From JAGVPT01 sp964642725 (GTDB lineage: Bacteria > Bacteroidota > Ignavibacteria > UBA10030 > UBA8401), in assembly GCA_964642725.1 (NCBI GenBank), contig CAZXQG010000101.1:1-8429 (forward strand): a stretch of DNA of 8,429 nucleotides, read 5' to 3'. Positions 5,615 through 8,429 of this stretch are shown here, piece by piece. Position 1 is the stretch's first letter, and the number at the start of each line of letters is the position of its first letter. The translations under genes and the position numbers were made by a program. The notes under the pieces are model-generated. The model saw only the letters and a program-made list of their open reading frames with translations. It searched no databases and was not told where the DNA came from.

Positions 5615-6913
5615 ATGACGAAATACATTTTTCTCGCGTTGTCGTTTCTTTGCATCTTTGCCGGTATGAGTTGCAAGAAAAATCCCGTTGCTCCGCCAAC
5701 TTACCCTCTCCAACTCTCCGTTCAAGATGTGACATGCACTGAGGCATATCTCAAGCTTTCGCTCTCAGCAAACGAAACACAGAGAACTATCGTACTCAAA
5801 CGTAGCGACTCGGCCATAGCCACAATAACATTAGCGCGTACTGATTCTTCTTTTGTTGACCAAGGGCTTTTACCAAAGAAAAGCTACACCTACACACTCA
5901 CTGCCGGAACTCTGAGCGCATCTGCACAAGCGACGACACTGGATACATCTTCCCATAATTGGATGTTTCAAACTTTTACTTTCAACGGCGACGTAGGGAG
6001 CTGTGTTTTGAACGATGCGGCGATTATTAATGACACCCTTGCTTATGCAGTTGGAGAAATTTACTTGAAAGATTCGACGGGACAATTTGACCCTTTGCCG
6101 TACAACTTTGCGAGATGGAATGGGGTTTCATGGCAATTATTAAAAGTCACTGTACCATTCCGTGGGGTTAATATAACCCCCCCCCTAAGTGGAATATTTT
6201 CTCTTTCTCAAAACCGGATATGGCTCGTTGGCGGGTTAGCCATCAACGGAAACGGATATACATGGGTACCGTATGATGTACGCACAATAACTGGGTTTGA
6301 CTCCCTCTCGTTCACGAAATGCTGGGGCAGCAGTTCAAGCGACATATTCTTCGTTGGATTAAATGGGTCTCTTGTTCATTACAACGGCAGCAGTTGGGCA
6401 AAGATCGGAAGCGGGACGACAACGGATATTCAGGATATTTGGGGTGGGACAGACGCAACGACTGGTGCAACGTACGCTTTGGCGACCGTCTCGACAGTCT
6501 ATTACGGCGGAGTGAGCGAGCTATTGCGCATCAGAGGGACGCAACTCGATACGCTCAGTACGAACGGTCTTTCATGGAGCATACGGGGTGTTTGGTTCGA
6601 CAGCAAAGATTATTATATCGTCGGTGATGGAATGTATTACAAAGAGTCGCTGGGGAACGGTCTCTGGCAGAGTTTCCAGCAGGGAGTAACCCATAATTAT
6701 ATAGATGCCATCAGAGGCAACGCCCGAAACGATATTATCGCAACAGGAGATTTCGGAACCGTTCTGCATTTCAACGGAGTAAGTTGGCATGATTACACGC
6801 AGGAACTGAACATAGGAAGTTATAATCTCGACGCTGTGAGTATACGAGGAAACCTTTTTGTTGCCGTCGGATGGAATAGCGACAGGGCGATTGCTGTGAT
6901 TGGTAAACGATAA
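5615..6913 (+). CDS. Putative surface lipoprotein, FN3-like plus beta-propeller, copy 1
   Basis: A 432-residue protein with a short N-terminal signal and Cys20 (context GMSC, then KKNPVAPP), typical of a relaxed lipoprotein signal, so probable lipidation and envelope anchoring. Residues about 30-108 form an FN3-like beta sandwich (SYTYTLTAGTLSASA end). Residues about 113-432 carry repeated propeller-like units with the theme DI(F/Y)FVG..G..(V/L)H(Y/F)NG.SW (about 243-261 and 373-392) plus DIWGG and GVWFDSKDYYIVG. I recall similar Ignavibacteria proteins that databases label glucosyl transferase; I see no transferase motif and would not use that name. The ATG at 5615 has only a weak AAGAAAG upstream. 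A C9 tract interrupts the gene at 6177-6185. It is followed by a paralogue (7040-8350), with a hairpin in the 126-bp gap. The partner or ligand is unknown. Confidence 0.8.
   Translation: MTKYIFLALSFLCIFAGMSCKKNPVAPPTYPLQLSVQDVTCTEAYLKLSLSANETQRTIVLKRSDSAIATITLARTDSSFVDQGLLPKKSYTYTLTAGTLSASAQATTLDTSSHNWMFQTFTFNGDVGSCVLNDAAIINDTLAYAVGEIYLKDSTGQFDPLPYNFARWNGVSWQLLKVTVPFRGVNITPPLSGIFSLSQNRIWLVGGLAINGNGYTWVPYDVRTITGFDSLSFTKCWGSSSSDIFFVGLNGSLVHYNGSSWAKIGSGTTTDIQDIWGGTDATTGATYALATVSTVYYGGVSELLRIRGTQLDTLSTNGLSWSIRGVWFDSKDYYIVGDGMYYKESLGNGLWQSFQQGVTHNYIDAIRGNARNDIIATGDFGTVLHFNGVSWHDYTQELNIGSYNLDAVSIRGNLFVAVGWNSDRAIAVIGKR
6177..6185 (+). repeat. Poly-C (C9) tract inside the lipoprotein copy 1 gene
   Basis: Nine consecutive C cover codons 188-191 (Thr-Pro-Pro-Leu). 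Loss of one C would bring TAA into frame immediately after the tract. Gain of one C would shift the frame until TGA at 6274-6276. Either change removes most of the propeller. Copy 2 has no such tract at the equivalent place. Confidence 0.9.
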
Positions 6914-6950
6914 ACGAAGAGGAGGTTTGTAACCGCACAAAATAAAACGA

Positions 6951-6973
6951 GCGGAGCGTTACGAGCGCTCCGC
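6951..6973 (+). terminator. Hairpin in trailer of copy 1, possible terminator or processing element
   Basis: GCGGAGCG (6951-6958) pairs perfectly with CGCTCCGC (6966-6973) around a 7-nt loop, 38 nt after the stop codon. No T-run follows, so intrinsic termination is uncertain; it could stabilise the 3' end or separate the two genes' transcripts. The same hairpin occurs after copy 2. An AGGAGG upstream of it is followed by no usable start codon. Confidence 0.5.
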
Positions 6974-7039
6974 CCGCCGAAACGCAAATAGATAGGCTAA
7001 GAATTTTTTATTGCAAAGATCAGACATAGGAGTAGCGAG

Positions 7040-8350
7040 ATGATAAAATACCTTATAGGGACGATAATAATACTCATTGTTTTTACTGATTGGGATTGTA
7101 GAAAGAACCCCGTCGGCCCGCCAACCAACCCTCTCCAACTCTCCATTCAAGATGTGACATGCACTGAGGCATATCTCAAGCTTTCGCTCTCGGCAAACGA
7201 AACGCAAAGAAACGTCACGCTCAAACGCAGCGACTCGACCATTGCCACAATAACATTGGCGGGTACTGATTCTTCTTTTGTTGACCAAGGACTTTTACCA
7301 AAGAAAAGCTACACCTACACACTCACTGCCGGAACTCTGAGCGCATCTGCACAAGCGACGACACTGGATACATCTTCCCATAATTGGATGTTTCAAACTT
7401 TTACTTTCAACGGCGACGTAGGGAGCTGTGTTTTGAACGATGCGGCGATTATTAATGACACCCTTGCTTATGCAGTTGGAGAAATTTATTTGAAAGATTC
7501 GACGGGGCAATTTGACCCTTTGCCGTACAACTTGGCGAGATGGAATGGGGTTTCATGGCAATTAACAAAAGTCACGGTACAAACAACATATGGACTTGTA
7601 ACGGCGCCGTTCTATGGAATCTGCGCTTTTTCCTCTAGTGACATTTGGATATTATCGGGTTTACCAATTCACGGAGATGGGAAAAATTGGACACAATACG
7701 ATTTGTACCGCATGGGAGTGTTAAGTCAGAGCGATGGCTACCTGACGAAAGCTTGGGGAAAAGATTCAAGCGACATTTACTTTGTCGGAACAACGGGCAC
7801 CATTGTTCACTACAACGGCAGTAGTTGGACGAAGATCGGAAGCGGTACGACAACGGATATTCAGGATATTTGGGGTGGGACAGACCCAACAACAGGAACA
7901 ACGTATGCATTAGCCACCGTCTCTACTGTCTATTACGGCGGAGTGAGCGAGCTATTGCGCATCAGAGGGACGCAACTCGATACGCTCAGTACGAACGGTC
8001 TTTCATGGAGCATACGGGGTGTTTGGTTCGACAGCAAAGATTATTATATCGTCGGCGACGAAGTGTATTACAAGAGGTCGTTACAGGATAATATGTGGCA
8101 GATTCTTCGGGTAGCGCCGACAAACCAATATGGTTACGTAGAAGCTATCCGCGCCAATGGGCGAAACGATATTGTTGTCGCTGGAGATTTTGGTACATTC
8201 TTGCATTTTAACGGTGTCAGTTGGCATAATTTTACACAAGAGATTAATTTACCAAGCACGGTTTTTTATTCGGTTGCGATCAAAGGCGATATTGCAATAG
8301 CTGTTGGATCGAATGGTGACAAGGCGATTGCGGTGATCGGTAAACGATAA
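7040..8350 (+). CDS. Putative surface protein, FN3-like plus beta-propeller, copy 2
   Basis: A 436-residue paralogue of the protein at 5615-6913, with a good AGGAG site (7028-7032) 7 nt before the ATG. Cys20 is kept, but the residues before it are TDWD, so Asp at -1 makes a poor lipobox. It may be lipidated inefficiently or instead be held by an uncleaved N-terminal segment. Residues about 22-175 (FN3-like domain and start of the propeller) and about 272-339 nearly match copy 1. Residues about 181-265 and 340-432 differ clearly, with two extra codons in the first of these. The propeller theme is again present (DIYFVGTTGTIVHYNGSSW, residues about 245-263). It ends with the same AIAVIGKR as copy 1. 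There is no C9 tract. The shared trailer follows the gene. The function is unknown; surface binding or adhesion is a guess. Confidence 0.8.
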   Translation: MIKYLIGTIIILIVFTDWDCRKNPVGPPTNPLQLSIQDVTCTEAYLKLSLSANETQRNVTLKRSDSTIATITLAGTDSSFVDQGLLPKKSYTYTLTAGTLSASAQATTLDTSSHNWMFQTFTFNGDVGSCVLNDAAIINDTLAYAVGEIYLKDSTGQFDPLPYNLARWNGVSWQLTKVTVQTTYGLVTAPFYGICAFSSSDIWILSGLPIHGDGKNWTQYDLYRMGVLSQSDGYLTKAWGKDSSDIYFVGTTGTIVHYNGSSWTKIGSGTTTDIQDIWGGTDPTTGTTYALATVSTVYYGGVSELLRIRGTQLDTLSTNGLSWSIRGVWFDSKDYYIVGDEVYYKRSLQDNMWQILRVAPTNQYGYVEAIRANGRNDIVVAGDFGTFLHFNGVSWHNFTQEINLPSTVFYSVAIKGDIAIAVGSNGDKAIAVIGKR

Positions 8351-8429
8351 ACGAAGAGGAGGTTTGTAACCGCACAAAATAAAACGAGCGGAGCGTTACG
8401 AGCGCTCCGCCCGCCGAAAACGCAAATAG
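7118..8429 (+). repeat. Tandem duplication unit, copy 2 (reaches window edge)
   Basis: The counterparts of the copy 1 blocks are 7118-7577, 7803-8055 and 8339-8419. After 8419 there is one extra A relative to copy 1, and the match then continues to the last base of the window. The right boundary of the unit, and any further copy, therefore lies outside. Confidence 0.9.
8388..8410 (+). terminator. Hairpin in trailer of copy 2, possible terminator or processing element
   Basis: It has the same 8-bp stem and 7-nt loop as at 6951-6973, 37 nt after the stop of copy 2. It again lacks a T-run. Its perfect conservation beside a diverged coding end is notable. Confidence 0.5.

Larger units (their letters stand above)
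5693..6982 (+). repeat. Tandem duplication unit, copy 1
   Basis: This unit is repeated about 1.43 kb downstream. Similarity to copy 2 is mosaic. Block I (5693-6152) is nearly identical and includes a perfect 197-bp run (5867-6063). Then comes a divergent stretch, 6153-6371. Block II (6372-6624) is nearly identical and ends in a perfect 128-bp run (6497-6624). A second divergent stretch covers 6625-6901. Block III (6902-6982) is perfect over 81 bp and is mostly noncoding. The signal peptides before the unit differ. Confidence 0.9.

Noticed and set aside
6914..6990. Trailer as an integron attC site in a cassette array
   Set aside because: No RYYYAAC/GTTRRRY core pair or typical attC layout could be found around the hairpin, and the repeated genes are paralogues rather than unrelated cassettes.

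Overview
The window looks like chromosomal DNA of a Gram-negative bacterium, most likely of the Bacteroidota/Chlorobi group and perhaps Ignavibacteria. Four lines of evidence point there. One protein is an OprB-like outer-membrane porin ending in Phe. Two are lipoproteins of a cell-surface beta-propeller type that I associate from memory with Ignavibacteria. Shine-Dalgarno sequences are mostly weak. Intergenic regions are long and carry palindromic dispersed repeats. This taxonomic guess is inference. No tRNA, rRNA, CRISPR array, transposase or integrase was seen.

Layout. (1) 1-914, minus strand: 304 residues of a secreted DUF4380-type protein whose 3' end lies outside the window. (2) 915-1685: a 771-bp intergenic region between divergent genes, holding two related palindromes (1076-1102, 1151-1179), a 130-bp MITE-like insertion (1316-1445) with inverted ends and a 9-bp direct flanking repeat, and a GC-rich inverted repeat (1508-1540). 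(3) 1686-3017, plus strand: an OprB-like carbohydrate-selective porin. (4) 3051-4781, minus strand, convergent with the porin: an exported protein with a DUF3300-like helical N-terminus, a Tyr/Trp/Pro belt and a Pro/Gln-rich tail. (5) 4782-5614: 833 bp without a gene, holding a second MITE-like element (4881-5033), a REP-like palindromic stretch (5175-5243) and seven perfect CTCTA pentamers (5421-5455). (6) 5615-6913 and 7040-8350, plus strand: two tandem paralogous surface proteins, each a signal peptide, an FN3-like domain and a beta-propeller, followed by the same noncoding trailer with a hairpin.

The most interesting part is the tandem pair. The copies alternate between blocks that are almost or fully identical in DNA, including 197-bp and 128-bp perfect runs, and blocks that differ strongly. 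That is the pattern expected from gene conversion or recombination between variable cassettes. Copy 1 also carries a C9 homopolymer inside its coding sequence, where loss of one C gives an immediate stop, and a pentanucleotide tract lies about 160 bp upstream of it. Together these suggest a phase- or antigenically variable surface locus. This is inference from one sequence and needs population or read-level data. The porin and the DUF4380 protein may be linked to sugar uptake or processing, but they are divergent and 771 bp apart, so a common pathway is only suggested.
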